Shown here: positions 8,946-17,924 of the stretch, piece after piece
Layout of the letters: each line of letters opens with the position of its first letter
Position numbering within the stretch: the first letter of the stretch is position 1
DNA from: an uncultured Clostridia bacterium
Lineage (GTDB): Bacteria; Bacillota; Clostridia; Christensenellales; UBA1242
Reading direction: 5' to 3'
Length of the DNA: 64,000 nucleotides
NCBI GenBank assembly: GCA_934772525.1
Contig: CAKVMI010000004.1
Location: 124,001-188,000, forward strand
Program-made: the position numbers and the translations under genes
The notes under the pieces: generated by a model
Databases searched by the model: none
What the model saw: the letters and a program-made list of their open reading frames with translations, nothing else
Told to the model about the DNA's origin: nothing

Positions 8946-9497
8946 TTAACCTTTTCCCTTTATCTTATTTTTAATTCTTTGTAATGTATTGTCTACACTT
9001 TTTATTGATTTATTTAATTGTAACGCAATTTCCGATTGTTTGCAACCTTCTAGATATAAGTTTAATACACTTTTTTCAAACTTAGATAACATTATGGAGA
9101 TAGAATTTGCCGTTTCTTCTTGCTCTATTCTATTCATAACTATATCTTCCGGCGTATCAATTCTAACTTTCTCTTTACCTAATTCTTGGCCTTTTTCAAA
9201 CCCGTCATTTAATGCAACAGAATTGTTTAGAACACTATTTTTTTTACTATTGTCCTTTTTAATTGCGTCTAAAATTTGACGCTTTGCACACATTAAAATA
9301 AAACTTTTGAAATTGTCTGAATCTATACCACCACGAGTACTATCATACGCCCTTATCCCATCAATTAAACCAATCATACCTTCTTGAACAAGGTCATCCA
9401 GGCTACCACCAACAATAAAATATTTGTTGGCTATCCTTTTTACATCTGACAAATTCTCAGCAATAATTTTTTCTAATTCATCATTTTGAATTTCCAC
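8946..9497 (-). CDS. sigH: RNA polymerase sigma factor SigH-like
   Basis: 183 residues. Region 2 has SLDDLVQEGMIGLIDGIRAYD (core binding and -10 recognition) and region 4 has VLNLYLEGCKQSEIALQL followed by KSVDNTLQRIKNK, the SigH-type C-terminal helix. SigH directs early sporulation and competence genes in Bacillus and clostridia. Its place just after mrnC and rlmB is the classic Firmicutes order, which strongly supports sigH over a generic ECF factor. The start is GTG at 9495-9497 with AAGGA upstream; it lies two bases after the rlmB stop. A cytoplasmic protein. Confidence 0.88.
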   Translation of the reverse strand: MEIQNDELEKIIAENLSDVKRIANKYFIVGGSLDDLVQEGMIGLIDGIRAYDSTRGGIDSDNFKSFILMCAKRQILDAIKKDNSKKNSVLNNSVALNDGFEKGQELGKEKVRIDTPEDIVMNRIEQEETANSISIMLSKFEKSVLNLYLEGCKQSEIALQLNKSIKSVDNTLQRIKNKIKGKG

Positions 9498-9499
9498 AA

Positions 9500-10222
9500 T
9501 TACTTCAATTCCTTTCTTTGTCTAATTGCCTCATAAGTAACAATTCCCGCACTTACAGATGCATTTAGCGAATTAATTTTTCCGTACATTGGTATACTAA
9601 TAATTCCGTCAGCAATTTTACAAGTAAGTTCAGAAACGCCAAAACCTTCAGAACCAATAACTAAAGCAATGTCGCCTTTTAAGTTTGTTCTATACATACT
9701 TTCGCCGTCCATATCGGCAACAAACACAAAAACGCCCATTTCTTTCAGTTTTTTAATTTCGTCATTAATATTGGTAACTCTTGCAACCTTTACTCTAGAA
9801 ACCGCACCAGCGCTAACCTTTGCAACCGTTTCGTTTACCGAAACTGCTCTATGTTTTGGAATAATTACACCACTTACGCCCGCACATTCTGCAACTCTTA
9901 AAATACTGCCCAAATTATGAGGATCTTCTATTCCGTCTAATATTAATAATAGCAAATCTTCTCCTTTGCTTTTTGCACTATTTACAATATCTTCTACATC
10001 AGAATACACAAAATCGGATGTAAAAAGTATCATACCTTGATGCTTTTTTGTTACAGATTGCTCATCCAACACTTGCTTATTGCAAAATTGTATTTTTACC
10101 CCACGCTTTTTAGCAAGTTCTACAATTTCACGGTCTTCTATACCATTTTGAACGAGTAATTTATCTATGGTCTTTTCTGTTTTTAATGCTTCACGGCAAG
10201 CATTCTTTCCTTCATATTTCAT
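9500..10222 (-). CDS. rlmB: 23S rRNA (guanosine-2'-O)-methyltransferase RlmB/TrmH family
   Basis: 240 residues: an N-terminal L30e-like substrate domain (KNACREALK..LLVQNG) and a SPOUT methyltransferase domain with the three TrmH motifs, LILDGIEDPHNLGSILR, LVIGSEGFGVSE and ISIPMYGKINSLNASVS, which form the knotted SAM site. The enzyme 2'-O-methylates a guanosine in 23S rRNA. The ATG directly follows the mrnC stop codon, with AAGGAG inside the mrnC end, so the two are coupled. Family members are hard to separate, but the mrnC-rlmB-sigH order favours RlmB. Confidence 0.92.
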   Translation of the reverse strand: MKYEGKNACREALKTEKTIDKLLVQNGIEDREIVELAKKRGVKIQFCNKQVLDEQSVTKKHQGMILFTSDFVYSDVEDIVNSAKSKGEDLLLLILDGIEDPHNLGSILRVAECAGVSGVIIPKHRAVSVNETVAKVSAGAVSRVKVARVTNINDEIKKLKEMGVFVFVADMDGESMYRTNLKGDIALVIGSEGFGVSELTCKIADGIISIPMYGKINSLNASVSAGIVTYEAIRQRKELK

Positions 10223-10642
10223 CTAATTATTCTCCTTAAAACATAAATCTAAAATTTCATTTAATCTAACATAATTATTTGTTAAATACAAATATCCCAA
10301 AAGTGCTTCAAATGCAGTAGCATGGCGATACTCTTCTATTGAAAAGTTTTTTGCATGACTATGGATGTTAGTGTTTCTTGCACGCATAACTATATCCTTT
10401 TCTTCTTCATTTAAAGTATCTATTATACGAAACAAAAATTCACGCTGTGAATGTGCGTTTACAAGTTTACACGAATTGCTATTCAATGCATTAACCTTAC
10501 TTTTAAATAGGTCTAGTTTTTTTGTTTTTATGTAAAACGAAAAAAAAGTATCACCCACAAACGCTAACACCAATGGGTTTAACATCTTTACATCCGTCTT
10601 TTTATATTCAGTTAAAAACAACTTTTCTATTTTCTCTTCCAT
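10223..10642 (-). CDS. mrnC: Mini-ribonuclease III
   Basis: 139 residues, an RNase III catalytic domain without a dsRNA-binding domain. LNPLVLAFVGDTFFSFY matches the MrnC signature (acidic residue for metal), followed by SQREFLFRII and HATAFEALLGYLYL. In Bacillus it matures 23S rRNA with RlmB's neighbourhood genes. It is first in the six-gene operon. The -10 box of the promoter lies only 7 nt before the ATG at 10640-10642 and there is no ribosome site, so the message may be leaderless; a later ATG at residue 20 would cut into the conserved domain edge and is less likely. Confidence 0.93.
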   Translation of the reverse strand: MEEKIEKLFLTEYKKTDVKMLNPLVLAFVGDTFFSFYIKTKKLDLFKSKVNALNSNSCKLVNAHSQREFLFRIIDTLNEEEKDIVMRARNTNIHSHAKNFSIEEYRHATAFEALLGYLYLTNNYVRLNEILDLCFKENN

Positions 10643-10649
10643 AGCATAA

Positions 10650-10678
10650 ATTATATCAAAAGTTTTTTAATAAATCAA
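10650..10678 (-). promoter_or_regulatory. Sigma-A promoter of the mrnC-rlmB-sigH-dnaX-ybaB-recR operon
   Basis: Minus strand: TTGATT, 17-nt spacer, TATAAT, then 7 nt to the ATG of mrnC. The start of transcription would fall on or next to the start codon. Confidence 0.75.
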
Positions 10679-10730
10679 GAATTAATATAGGTTTATGTAT
10701 TACGCTAAAAAGTTTCTAACTTAAAACTAA

Positions 10731-10760
10731 TTAACATATCATATCACTTTCTAGCATAAT
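10731..10760 (+). promoter_or_regulatory. Probable cwlD promoter
   Basis: TTAACA, 18-nt spacer, CATAAT, ending 7 nt before the cwlD ATG. The CATAAT box also resembles the CATA-type -10 of sporulation sigma factors; which sigma uses it cannot be decided by eye. The region is divergent with mrnC. Confidence 0.45.
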
Positions 10761-10767
10761 TTTAAAT

Positions 10768-11475
10768 ATGAAACTAAAATACGAACTTAAATATGTTTCT
10801 TTAGTGCTTGTAACTGTTGCACTTATTTTCTCTATATGTATATATAAAAATTCAACATTTTTTGCAGTTAAAGCAAGTCCAAATATCGGGTTAACCATTG
10901 TAATTGACCCCGGTCATGGCGGAATCGACCCTGGGTCTATTGGTAGAAAAACCAAAGTTACCGAAAGCGAATTAAACCTGAAAATTAGCAATAAATTAAT
11001 GAATCTATTAAAAAGTGCAGATTTTAATGTAATCTTAACCCGTACTAATAGTGATGGTCTATACGGCACATATTCATCGGGATACAAAAAACGAGATATG
11101 CTCGCCCGCCAAGAGATTATAGAAAAATCTGGAGCATCTCTTGCTATTTCTATTCATATGAATAGTTTTACGACTTCCGCAAATCGTGGTGCTCAAGTTT
11201 TTTACAATACCCTTAATAAAAACAGCGAAATATTAGCAAAGTCCATCCAAGAGTGTTTCACAAAAGACCTACCAGAAAGCAATAAAGGTACGGCAATAGG
11301 CGACTATTTTATTCTAAAGTGCACCGAAATCCCAATAGTTCTTTGCGAATGCGGATATCTTTCAAACCCATCGGATGAAGCACTTTTAGTAACTGACGAA
11401 TATCAAGAAAAAGTTGCTTACTCTATCTATAAAGGCGTTGTTAGTTTTTTAAGCGTTGGCAGTTCCGCTATTTAA
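10768..11475 (+). CDS. cwlD: N-acetylmuramoyl-L-alanine amidase CwlD
   Basis: 235 residues. A signal-anchor helix (about 9-28) is followed by an Amidase_3 domain: zinc ligands in DPGHGGIDPG, the glutamate in ESELNLKIS, and SIHMNSF, with the catalytic glutamate in LCECGYLSNPSDE. CwlD cleaves the stem peptide from muramic acid as the first step of muramic-lactam formation in spore cortex, so its presence supports a spore-forming lineage. There is no ribosome site before the ATG at 10768 and the -10 box is 7 nt upstream. It could be a general cell-wall amidase, but length and single-domain layout fit CwlD. Confidence 0.87.
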   Translation: MKLKYELKYVSLVLVTVALIFSICIYKNSTFFAVKASPNIGLTIVIDPGHGGIDPGSIGRKTKVTESELNLKISNKLMNLLKSADFNVILTRTNSDGLYGTYSSGYKKRDMLARQEIIEKSGASLAISIHMNSFTTSANRGAQVFYNTLNKNSEILAKSIQECFTKDLPESNKGTAIGDYFILKCTEIPIVLCECGYLSNPSDEALLVTDEYQEKVAYSIYKGVVSFLSVGSSAI

Positions 11476-11628
11476 AATTATATCAACCCTATTTATCATA
11501 ATTTTGTTTAAATGCGTTTACCTATAAACTTAACATTTAATTAACTCAAAAATTCAGAATCTTCTTGCCATCTCTATTTTCGATTCTTTCCTATTTTATT
11601 ATTTCACATAATTACCCATAATGACATT

Positions 11629-11659
11629 ATGGCATATTTATAAAAATATGCCATTTTTA
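11629..11659 (+). terminator. Intrinsic terminator
   Basis: An 11-bp perfect stem, ATGGCATATTT with AAATATGCCAT, a four-base ATAA loop and TTTTT on the plus strand. It lies about 155 nt after cwlD, ahead of the next gene's promoter. Confidence 0.75.
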
Positions 11660-11678
11660 ATACTAAAATCTCAACTAT

Positions 11679-11707
11679 TTGACTTTACAAAAAGATTGTT
11701 GTATATT
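11679..11707 (+). promoter_or_regulatory. Sigma-A promoter of the winged-helix gene
   Basis: TTGACT, 17-nt spacer, TATATT. The predicted start is near 11714. Because the promoter overlaps a possible TTG start at 11679, translation must begin downstream (ATG 11730). Confidence 0.75.
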
Positions 11708-11729
11708 CAAAATAAAAGGGATGATTCAT

Positions 11730-12887
11730 ATGAACAACTTAGATATTTTTTATTTTGACAATGAAATGGGAGAATTTGACGAATTTAACCCACGATATGT
11801 TATGGAACAAGAGTTTGTAAAAAGCATAATAAAAATTTTAGCAGACAATGAACCATACTCTATTTCCGTAGAGAAAATTGCAGAGAGTTTGAAAATTTCA
11901 AAAGAAAAAATTTTAGACGCAATAAATTTATTAAAAAATATATCTGCAATAAAAGTAGACAACAATAAATTTTCTCTCAATTTTCCATTTTTTACATCTG
12001 CAGATTGCAAATTAGTTAAAAAAGTTGTTATAAACAATTTAAATGGAACTAAAGATTTTTGGTTCACTACTGTACGCTCATTTGGTCAAAAGCTCAAACA
12101 TTTATATCCTAATATTGATGAAAAAGTATCTTTATATCATATTTTGTGTGGAAAAGTTTTTGATGGCTCAATTTTTAATTACCTAGAAAAAAGAAACCTT
12201 TTAAAACAATCTTATCCCAAAAATAATGAAAGAGATTTTATGATTATCGGATATGAAAATAGTAACTATTGCAACAAATTCAATTATGACCTATTTTGCA
12301 GTTTTAATCATGCAAGGAGTGAAAGCGACTCTCTTTCAAGTTTTGGCAATGCCTATGGTAACAGATTTGATTTTTTTAGATATTTTAAACTTCGAGAAAA
12401 GAATGGTCTCTATGGGAAATTTTGTGACATAGACAATTATTTGAAAAATTATTCAAACCAAGAAATTACATCAGGTTCATTAGAAATTATAAAACAAATA
12501 AGAAAAAATTCCTCAGTCTTTCCTAAAAACGAGTTTTATCTTTCTTTAAAAAATTTTGGTTATATTAATGAGAAAGACGAAATAAATGTTCCCGTCTTTG
12601 ACAATTATATAGAAAAATGCTCGGAGTTCAGTAAATTTGTTTTTGAGAAAATTGGAGATTTTGTATCTAAATCGTTAACGGAAATTAGAAATACTGTTAT
12701 CGATTTGCAAATTTCTTGTGTAAGACATGGCGTAAATATTGACGAACTCTGCAATGAACTTTGGCACATTTACTTCGGACTATTAAACAAATTTTTAATT
12801 GATAAAAAATTTGTTGCATTACCACAAAAGTTTTTTCATCAAGGAAAGTATCTAAAATGCATTTATCTTTCCAAATCTTTTAGATAA
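11730..12887 (+). CDS. Hypothetical protein with N-terminal winged-helix-like domain
   Basis: 385 residues, not recognised. Residues about 30-75 read as a helix-turn-helix: SISVEKIAESLKISKEKI, then DAINLLKNISAIKV and a short strand, as in MarR/replication-initiator type wings. The rest is mostly helical with aromatic and basic patches (FNYDLFCSFNHA, FFRYFKLREKNG) and no membrane segment. The ATG at 11730 has AAAAGGG nine bases upstream, placed correctly after the promoter at 11679-11707; an ATG at 11721 is also possible. It stands alone between cwlD and a surface protease. A DNA-binding regulator is the simplest reading, with low certainty. Confidence 0.7.
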   Translation: MNNLDIFYFDNEMGEFDEFNPRYVMEQEFVKSIIKILADNEPYSISVEKIAESLKISKEKILDAINLLKNISAIKVDNNKFSLNFPFFTSADCKLVKKVVINNLNGTKDFWFTTVRSFGQKLKHLYPNIDEKVSLYHILCGKVFDGSIFNYLEKRNLLKQSYPKNNERDFMIIGYENSNYCNKFNYDLFCSFNHARSESDSLSSFGNAYGNRFDFFRYFKLREKNGLYGKFCDIDNYLKNYSNQEITSGSLEIIKQIRKNSSVFPKNEFYLSLKNFGYINEKDEINVPVFDNYIEKCSEFSKFVFEKIGDFVSKSLTEIRNTVIDLQISCVRHGVNIDELCNELWHIYFGLLNKFLIDKKFVALPQKFFHQGKYLKCIYLSKSFR

Positions 12888-13002
12888 TGATCCTTATTAA
12901 ATTCTTCTTCCATAGCATTTTAAGAAGATAATTTAACTTGCTACATACTCTATAATTAAACTTAAAAGATTGTCTTTTACTTAAAAATAATTGTTTAAAG
13001 AT

Positions 13003-13030
13003 TTGAAAAATCAGTATTTTATGATAAACT
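13003..13030 (+). promoter_or_regulatory. Possible promoter of the surface protease
   Basis: TTGAAA, 16-nt spacer, TAAACT, ending 10 nt before the ATG at 13041. No ribosome site lies between them. Confidence 0.45.
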
Positions 13031-13040
13031 AATATTTAAT

Positions 13041-14993
13041 ATGGAAAAATTAGTTTATAAAAGAAAGATAAAACGATTTAGCATTATATGTTTAATCATT
13101 GCATTTTTATCGTGCTTTATAGTACCTAGTAAGCATACAATTGTTTATGCTGATAATATTTTAAGTTTAAACCTTAACTCAATGAGTGTTGATGATATCT
13201 CTCAAATGGAGAAATACAATAGTTGCGATTATGATATAGTAACCGCTAATCTTGATCAAGGCAGTACAAATATTTGTTGGGCTTATGCAACTGCAAGTGC
13301 ATCCGAAACCTCGATACTAAAAGATAAACTAGACAACAACACAAAAGACACCTTGCGTTTTTCTCCAACACAAATTGCATATCGTACACACAATAGAGAT
13401 GCTGACCCGCTTAATAACACTATTGGGGTTTACAACGACAATAAATGGAATGTTACGGGAAGTCCGTACAACACATTTCTAATGCTTTCTCAATGGTGTG
13501 CCCCTGTTTCCGAAAATGTTTCAGCAAAGGATGACGCTTATGAAAATAATTTGTATAGGCTTTTGGATGCTGAGCAAATTGACTTCTATAGCACTGGTGA
13601 GTATCGTATAAATGAAATAAAAAGAGCAATTGCAAAATATGGTGCCGTAACTGGTTCATATTACAATGCTCGTGAAACATATTATTATAATACAAAAGGC
13701 GAAACTCGTGACGGAATTTCACACGCAATAACTATTGTTGGTTGGGATGACACAATCCCCGCAAGTAATTTTCTACCAAATTCTGCCAGCCAAAATGGTG
13801 GCTGGTTAATAAAAAATAGTTACAACTCTCTTCCTTACTTCTACCTTTCTTATGATAGTAGTGTTGGCAATGTTTATGGCTTTAAGTATGCAAACAAATC
13901 GGAATTTGACTTTAACTATTTTTATGATAATGTATCTGACACCCCAATGCAAAGCGATAACAATTCAAAATGTGTTTCAAATGTATTTATGGCGAAGAAA
14001 GGCGATAACATCCATAACGAATATGTAAAAGCGGTTAATGTGGCAACATATGGATACAATATCATTTGCAAAGTTAAAGTTTATACTAATTTAACCGACA
14101 CCAATAACCCCGAAAGCGGAACGCTTGTCTCTACTGGCGAAAGAATTTTAGATTACGGCGGTTATCATACAATTATATTGGATAATTTAGCAAAAATTGA
14201 TCGTGGCTCTTATTATTCGGTTGTTGTAAGTGTTAGTAGTAATAGTGGCGGAAGTTCATATATTTTATATGCTTTGAATTCAAGCGAAAATACATATTAC
14301 AAATCTTCAAGCGGTTGGAACAATTATCGTTATGCTGGAAGAATAAAAGCTTATACTATATTGCAAGAAAAAGAAGAAAACGAAAAAATTGATATTTTTT
14401 CAGCCCACTGTAGTACTACTGCTCCTCAACCTTTCACGGGACAACCAATTTGCCCACAAGTAGATATCACTTTAAATTCTCAAACCTTAACAAAAGATGT
14501 TGATTATACTATCACTTACCGAAGCAACACAAATGTTGGAACTGCTGAAATTGAAATAACAGGAATTGGAAGTTATACCGGAACTATAAATTTACAATTC
14601 GAAATTATACCGATTGACGTACCTACAAAACCTAATAACAAAATAAGTATTCCAACGCATGCAACTACACTATCCGATATTAGCTTGCCTACTGGTTGGC
14701 AATGGGAAAACCCAAATTTGCTAGTAAATAATTTAACAAGTGCTACAGCTATCTTCGTAGGTGAAAATAAGGATAACTATAAAAATACTACAATGCAAAT
14801 ATTATTACAAAAGGATAATTTGTTAGACCAAAATCCGAATAGTCAAAACGACAAGAATAATGATATAAATCAAAATGAAATCACAAAAACTAAAGAACAT
14901 ATCCCCATTATAATTGTCTTTGTGGGTATTACACTTACAATAACCATTACTTTACTAATCATAATGATTAAGAAAAAGAAAAACACAAAATAA
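13041..14993 (+). CDS. Secreted, membrane-anchored papain-like (C1A) cysteine protease
   Basis: 650 residues. A signal peptide (hydrophobic 13-28, likely cut after VYA at 37) leads to a C1A peptidase domain: oxyanion Gln and nucleophile Cys79 in LDQGSTNICWAYATA, histidine in ISHAITIVGWDD (about 228) and asparagine in GGWLIKNSY. A beta-rich middle (about 290-440) resembles the lectin-like domain often attached to bacterial C1A enzymes. Then comes one Ig-like cell-surface module (FTGQPICPQVDITL to YTGTINLQFEI), a low-complexity stalk and a C-terminal membrane helix with KKKK. No LPxTG motif is seen, so it is held by the helix. Probably an outward-facing protease or adhesin. Confidence 0.8.
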   Translation: MEKLVYKRKIKRFSIICLIIAFLSCFIVPSKHTIVYADNILSLNLNSMSVDDISQMEKYNSCDYDIVTANLDQGSTNICWAYATASASETSILKDKLDNNTKDTLRFSPTQIAYRTHNRDADPLNNTIGVYNDNKWNVTGSPYNTFLMLSQWCAPVSENVSAKDDAYENNLYRLLDAEQIDFYSTGEYRINEIKRAIAKYGAVTGSYYNARETYYYNTKGETRDGISHAITIVGWDDTIPASNFLPNSASQNGGWLIKNSYNSLPYFYLSYDSSVGNVYGFKYANKSEFDFNYFYDNVSDTPMQSDNNSKCVSNVFMAKKGDNIHNEYVKAVNVATYGYNIICKVKVYTNLTDTNNPESGTLVSTGERILDYGGYHTIILDNLAKIDRGSYYSVVVSVSSNSGGSSYILYALNSSENTYYKSSSGWNNYRYAGRIKAYTILQEKEENEKIDIFSAHCSTTAPQPFTGQPICPQVDITLNSQTLTKDVDYTITYRSNTNVGTAEIEITGIGSYTGTINLQFEIIPIDVPTKPNNKISIPTHATTLSDISLPTGWQWENPNLLVNNLTSATAIFVGENKDNYKNTTMQILLQKDNLLDQNPNSQNDKNNDINQNEITKTKEHIPIIIVFVGITLTITITLLIIMIKKKKNTK

Positions 14994-15100
14994 CATAAAG
15001 ACTTATAATTTTTTTAATAAAATTAGTTTGTCCATATCCTATCTTGTATTTAATATTTATATTTAAATCATAATTACTATTGTTTATTTAACTCAGTAAT

Positions 15101-16285
15101 CTAACTTTCTGACATTAATTTACTTTCACTTAATTTTTCTTTTAATAAAAGATATAGTTTTTGTTTAAACGAAAACATATTTTGGAGATCTAAAACTTCC
15201 TTTAAATACTGCTTTCTTATGTTTAGTGGAATTTTCGTTAAATTCGCTCTAATTAAAATATTTTTTGGAGTATCATCAAACGCAACAAATTCTATCATTT
15301 CAACATTATAAGACATTGCCTTAAGCAAGTTACATCTTATTATGTCAGTAAAATCAGACGATATTCTCTCCTTAATTAAGCCATACCTTGTAATAATAGG
15401 TAACTTGTTAGAAGATATTTGCTTATTAACTTCATGCTGGCAACAAGGAACAGAAAAAATCATTTTTACATTCCAATTTATTGCATTAAACAACGCATAA
15501 TCGGTTGCTATATCACAAGCATGTAAAGTTATAATCATATCCACATCCATTTGTGGTTTGTAACCATTAATATCCCCTATCTCAAAACGCAAAGACGAAT
15601 ACCCATATTTTTTTGCTGTATCATTACATTTTCTAATAACATCTTCTTTTAAATCCAATCCGACCATAGTAATATCTATATTTTTAATATATCTAAAATA
15701 ATAATATACAACAAACGTTAGATAAGATTTTCCACATCCAAAATCTACAATATTTATTGATTTTATATTATTATTTTTAATATAATCATCAATCAATTCT
15801 ATAAACCTATTAATTTGTCTGTACTTATCATACATTGATTTTACTATTTTGCCATCTTTTGTAAAAATTCCCATATCAATTAAAGGCTCAATAATATCAT
15901 TTTCTTTTAATATGTAATTTTTTTCTCTATTATTGTTAAGCGTTGGTTTATTATAATTATTGCTTTTAGTTTTTGTCAAAAAAACTTTATCCGCCTTTGA
16001 TATTTTTATCATATATTCAAATTCTGTAGAAAAAATGTTTATTTGCTTAAAGTTGTTAATATAATCACATATCGTATCCAAAACTGCCGATTCATCAATA
16101 TTTGCGGTAAAAGATTGTCTATCGGTATAAGAATTTACCATATAGTGGTTTATCTTGTTTTCTAATACGATTTTTTTGTATTTTTGATTTTTATCAATAG
16201 GATTACTAGCTACTATTTTAGCTATTTCGTTTTCTCTAATAATTGTATTTATTCTGTCTTTAAATTGCATTCTATTGATTTCCAT
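15101..16285 (-). CDS. SAM-dependent methyltransferase (Methyltransf_32 type)
   Basis: 394 residues. A variable N-terminal region (1-160) is followed by a methyltransferase fold: INIVDFGCGKSYLTF (SAM motif I, about 180-194), TMVGLDLKEDVI, and the family-typical stretches LHACDIATDYAL and FSVPCCQHEVN. These match the widespread cytoplasmic family related to eukaryotic METTL25/RRNAD-like proteins, whose bacterial substrate is not established; rRNA or tRNA is plausible. The start is ATG at 16283-16285 with GGAGC seven bases upstream; the frame extends 12 codons further but without a ribosome site. It follows a membrane-protein gene and may be the end of the prfB-tsaD operon. Confidence 0.78.
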   Translation of the reverse strand: MEINRMQFKDRINTIIRENEIAKIVASNPIDKNQKYKKIVLENKINHYMVNSYTDRQSFTANIDESAVLDTICDYINNFKQINIFSTEFEYMIKISKADKVFLTKTKSNNYNKPTLNNNREKNYILKENDIIEPLIDMGIFTKDGKIVKSMYDKYRQINRFIELIDDYIKNNNIKSINIVDFGCGKSYLTFVVYYYFRYIKNIDITMVGLDLKEDVIRKCNDTAKKYGYSSLRFEIGDINGYKPQMDVDMIITLHACDIATDYALFNAINWNVKMIFSVPCCQHEVNKQISSNKLPIITRYGLIKERISSDFTDIIRCNLLKAMSYNVEMIEFVAFDDTPKNILIRANLTKIPLNIRKQYLKEVLDLQNMFSFKQKLYLLLKEKLSESKLMSES

Positions 16286-16331
16286 ATTTAGCTCCAATAA
16301 AAAATATCCATTATAAAACACTTTTCACTTA

Positions 16332-16901
16332 TTAAATTTTATCGTGGTTTATACTTTGAATAGTCTCATCTCTTGGTTTTGATTTTCTTTTATAAATTAC
16401 AAACATTATGCAACCAATAATTGATACTAAGATTGTTGTACAATCGAAGCAGATTGCAATAATTGATAAAAATATACAATCGTAAATTAACCATAATGTA
16501 TTTACAACAACTGACAATATTCTATATACAAAAATATCTTTTTGCCAGAGTGAAAAAGTGCAAATAATACCTGCTACTATTGCAATAATTCCCGTCCAAT
16601 CGTTAATTGTTACTATTCCCGCAACCGCTAAAAGAATTAATATTATACTAAGCGAAAAAATATTTTTAGTTCTATTATTTTTGTCATCTAAAAATAATAT
16701 AATAGCACGTATAATATTTACAATATTAACTGCAACCCCTGACCAAGCACCAAGCATACTATAATGTACCAAAAAGAAAACCGCACCCGTCATACAAAAT
16801 ATTAAAATAAGATTTCTATTTTTTATTAAATAAGTAATACCCAAGAATATAAATGCCAAAAGACCAAATATTTGGGCAATAATGTATTCAGTCGTCCACA
16901 T
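16332..16901 (-). CDS. YgjV-like integral membrane protein
   Basis: 189 residues with about six membrane helices starting at residue 7 (IIAQIFGLLAFIFLGITYLI). The paired pattern FGLLAFIFLGITY...FCMTGAVFFLVHYSMLGAWSG and the central ILILLAVAGIVTINDW fit the Imp/YgjV family of inner-membrane proteins with unknown function. A good AAAGG ribosome site precedes the ATG, and it lies 11 bases after the tsaD stop, so it is probably co-transcribed with prfB and tsaD. No transport motif is visible. Confidence 0.7.
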   Translation of the reverse strand: MWTTEYIIAQIFGLLAFIFLGITYLIKNRNLILIFCMTGAVFFLVHYSMLGAWSGVAVNIVNIIRAIILFLDDKNNRTKNIFSLSIILILLAVAGIVTINDWTGIIAIVAGIICTFSLWQKDIFVYRILSVVVNTLWLIYDCIFLSIIAICFDCTTILVSIIGCIMFVIYKRKSKPRDETIQSINHDKI

Positions 16902-16912
16902 AAACTTACCTT

Positions 16913-17923
16913 TTATAAACTAATAGTAGATTTTGGTGCAAGGTCTAACTTTGCAGGCTCAACACCTTCAATCAAATTATAATAGCCTTGACTTGCAATC
17001 ATAGCGGCGTTGTCTGTACATAGTATTATAGGTGGATAAATTACTTCTACACCCCTACTCTTTAATCGTTCTTCTAACTTTTCTCTTAAATGCAAATTAG
17101 CACTAACTCCTCCTGCCAGTACTATTTTATTTAAGCCAGACTTTGTTATTTCTTCATCAACACTTTCGACAAGTTGACTAACCGCCTCATCTTGAAATGA
17201 TGCACAAATATCGGGAACCGAAATTTCTTCGCCACGCTGTTTTGCGTTATGAATATAGTTAATTACCGCAGTTTTTAATCCGCTATAAGAAAAATGTTCG
17301 GTATTTTTGTAATCATTTTTAGTAAACTTTATGCAAACTTTTCCACTTTGTGCCTGCTTTTGAATACTTGGTCCCCCGGGATATGGTAGCCCACATTCTC
17401 TAGCAACCTTATCAAACGCTTCGCCTATTGCATCATCTGCCGTAGTTTTTATTAAAGTCTTCTTGGTATGGCTTTCCATTTTAAATAATGCTGTATGTCC
17501 ACCGCTAACAACCAAGCACAAAAATGGTGGTTCTAAGTCTTTATGTGCCAAAAAGTTTGCACTGATATGCCCTTCTATATGATTTACGGCATACAATGGC
17601 TTTTTGGTTGTGTAACTTAAGGCTTTTGCGAAACTTACACCAACTATTAATGCACCCAAAAGCCCCGCTCCATAAGTAACCGCAATAGCAGATATATCAT
17701 CCATACACACGCCCGCTTGCTTTAATGCTTCATCCAAACAATATTTTATGTTTTTGGTATGATTTCTGGAAGCAATTTCTGGAACTACCCCCCCAAATAA
17801 TTTATGTATATCTATTTGAGATGATATTACATTACTCAAAACTTCTCGCCCGTTTTTTACAACAGCCACCGAAGTGTCATCACATGAACTTTCTATTCCT
17901 AGCACTAGTATATCTTTTTCCAC
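16913..17923 (-). CDS. tsaD: tRNA N6-adenosine threonylcarbamoyltransferase TsaD
   Basis: 336 residues, typical length. The ASKHA-fold enzyme has GIESSCDDTSVAVV at the N-terminus, the iron-binding HIEGH (residues 115-119), VVSGGHTAL, DDAIGEAFDKVAR, and the C-terminal VLAGGVSANLHLR plus CTDNAAMIA. TsaD, with TsaB and TsaE, makes t6A37 in ANN-decoding tRNAs, including both tRNAs in this window. The start is GTG at 17921-17923 with AAGGTGG upstream; it begins one base after the prfB stop, so the two are coupled. Confidence 0.97.
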   Translation of the reverse strand: MEKDILVLGIESSCDDTSVAVVKNGREVLSNVISSQIDIHKLFGGVVPEIASRNHTKNIKYCLDEALKQAGVCMDDISAIAVTYGAGLLGALIVGVSFAKALSYTTKKPLYAVNHIEGHISANFLAHKDLEPPFLCLVVSGGHTALFKMESHTKKTLIKTTADDAIGEAFDKVARECGLPYPGGPSIQKQAQSGKVCIKFTKNDYKNTEHFSYSGLKTAVINYIHNAKQRGEEISVPDICASFQDEAVSQLVESVDEEITKSGLNKIVLAGGVSANLHLREKLEERLKSRGVEVIYPPIILCTDNAAMIASQGYYNLIEGVEPAKLDLAPKSTISL

Positions 17924-17924
17924 T

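Noticed and set aside
11679..11729. Upstream TTG start for the winged-helix gene
   Set aside because: The TTG lies inside the -35 box of the promoter, so it is not in the transcript.
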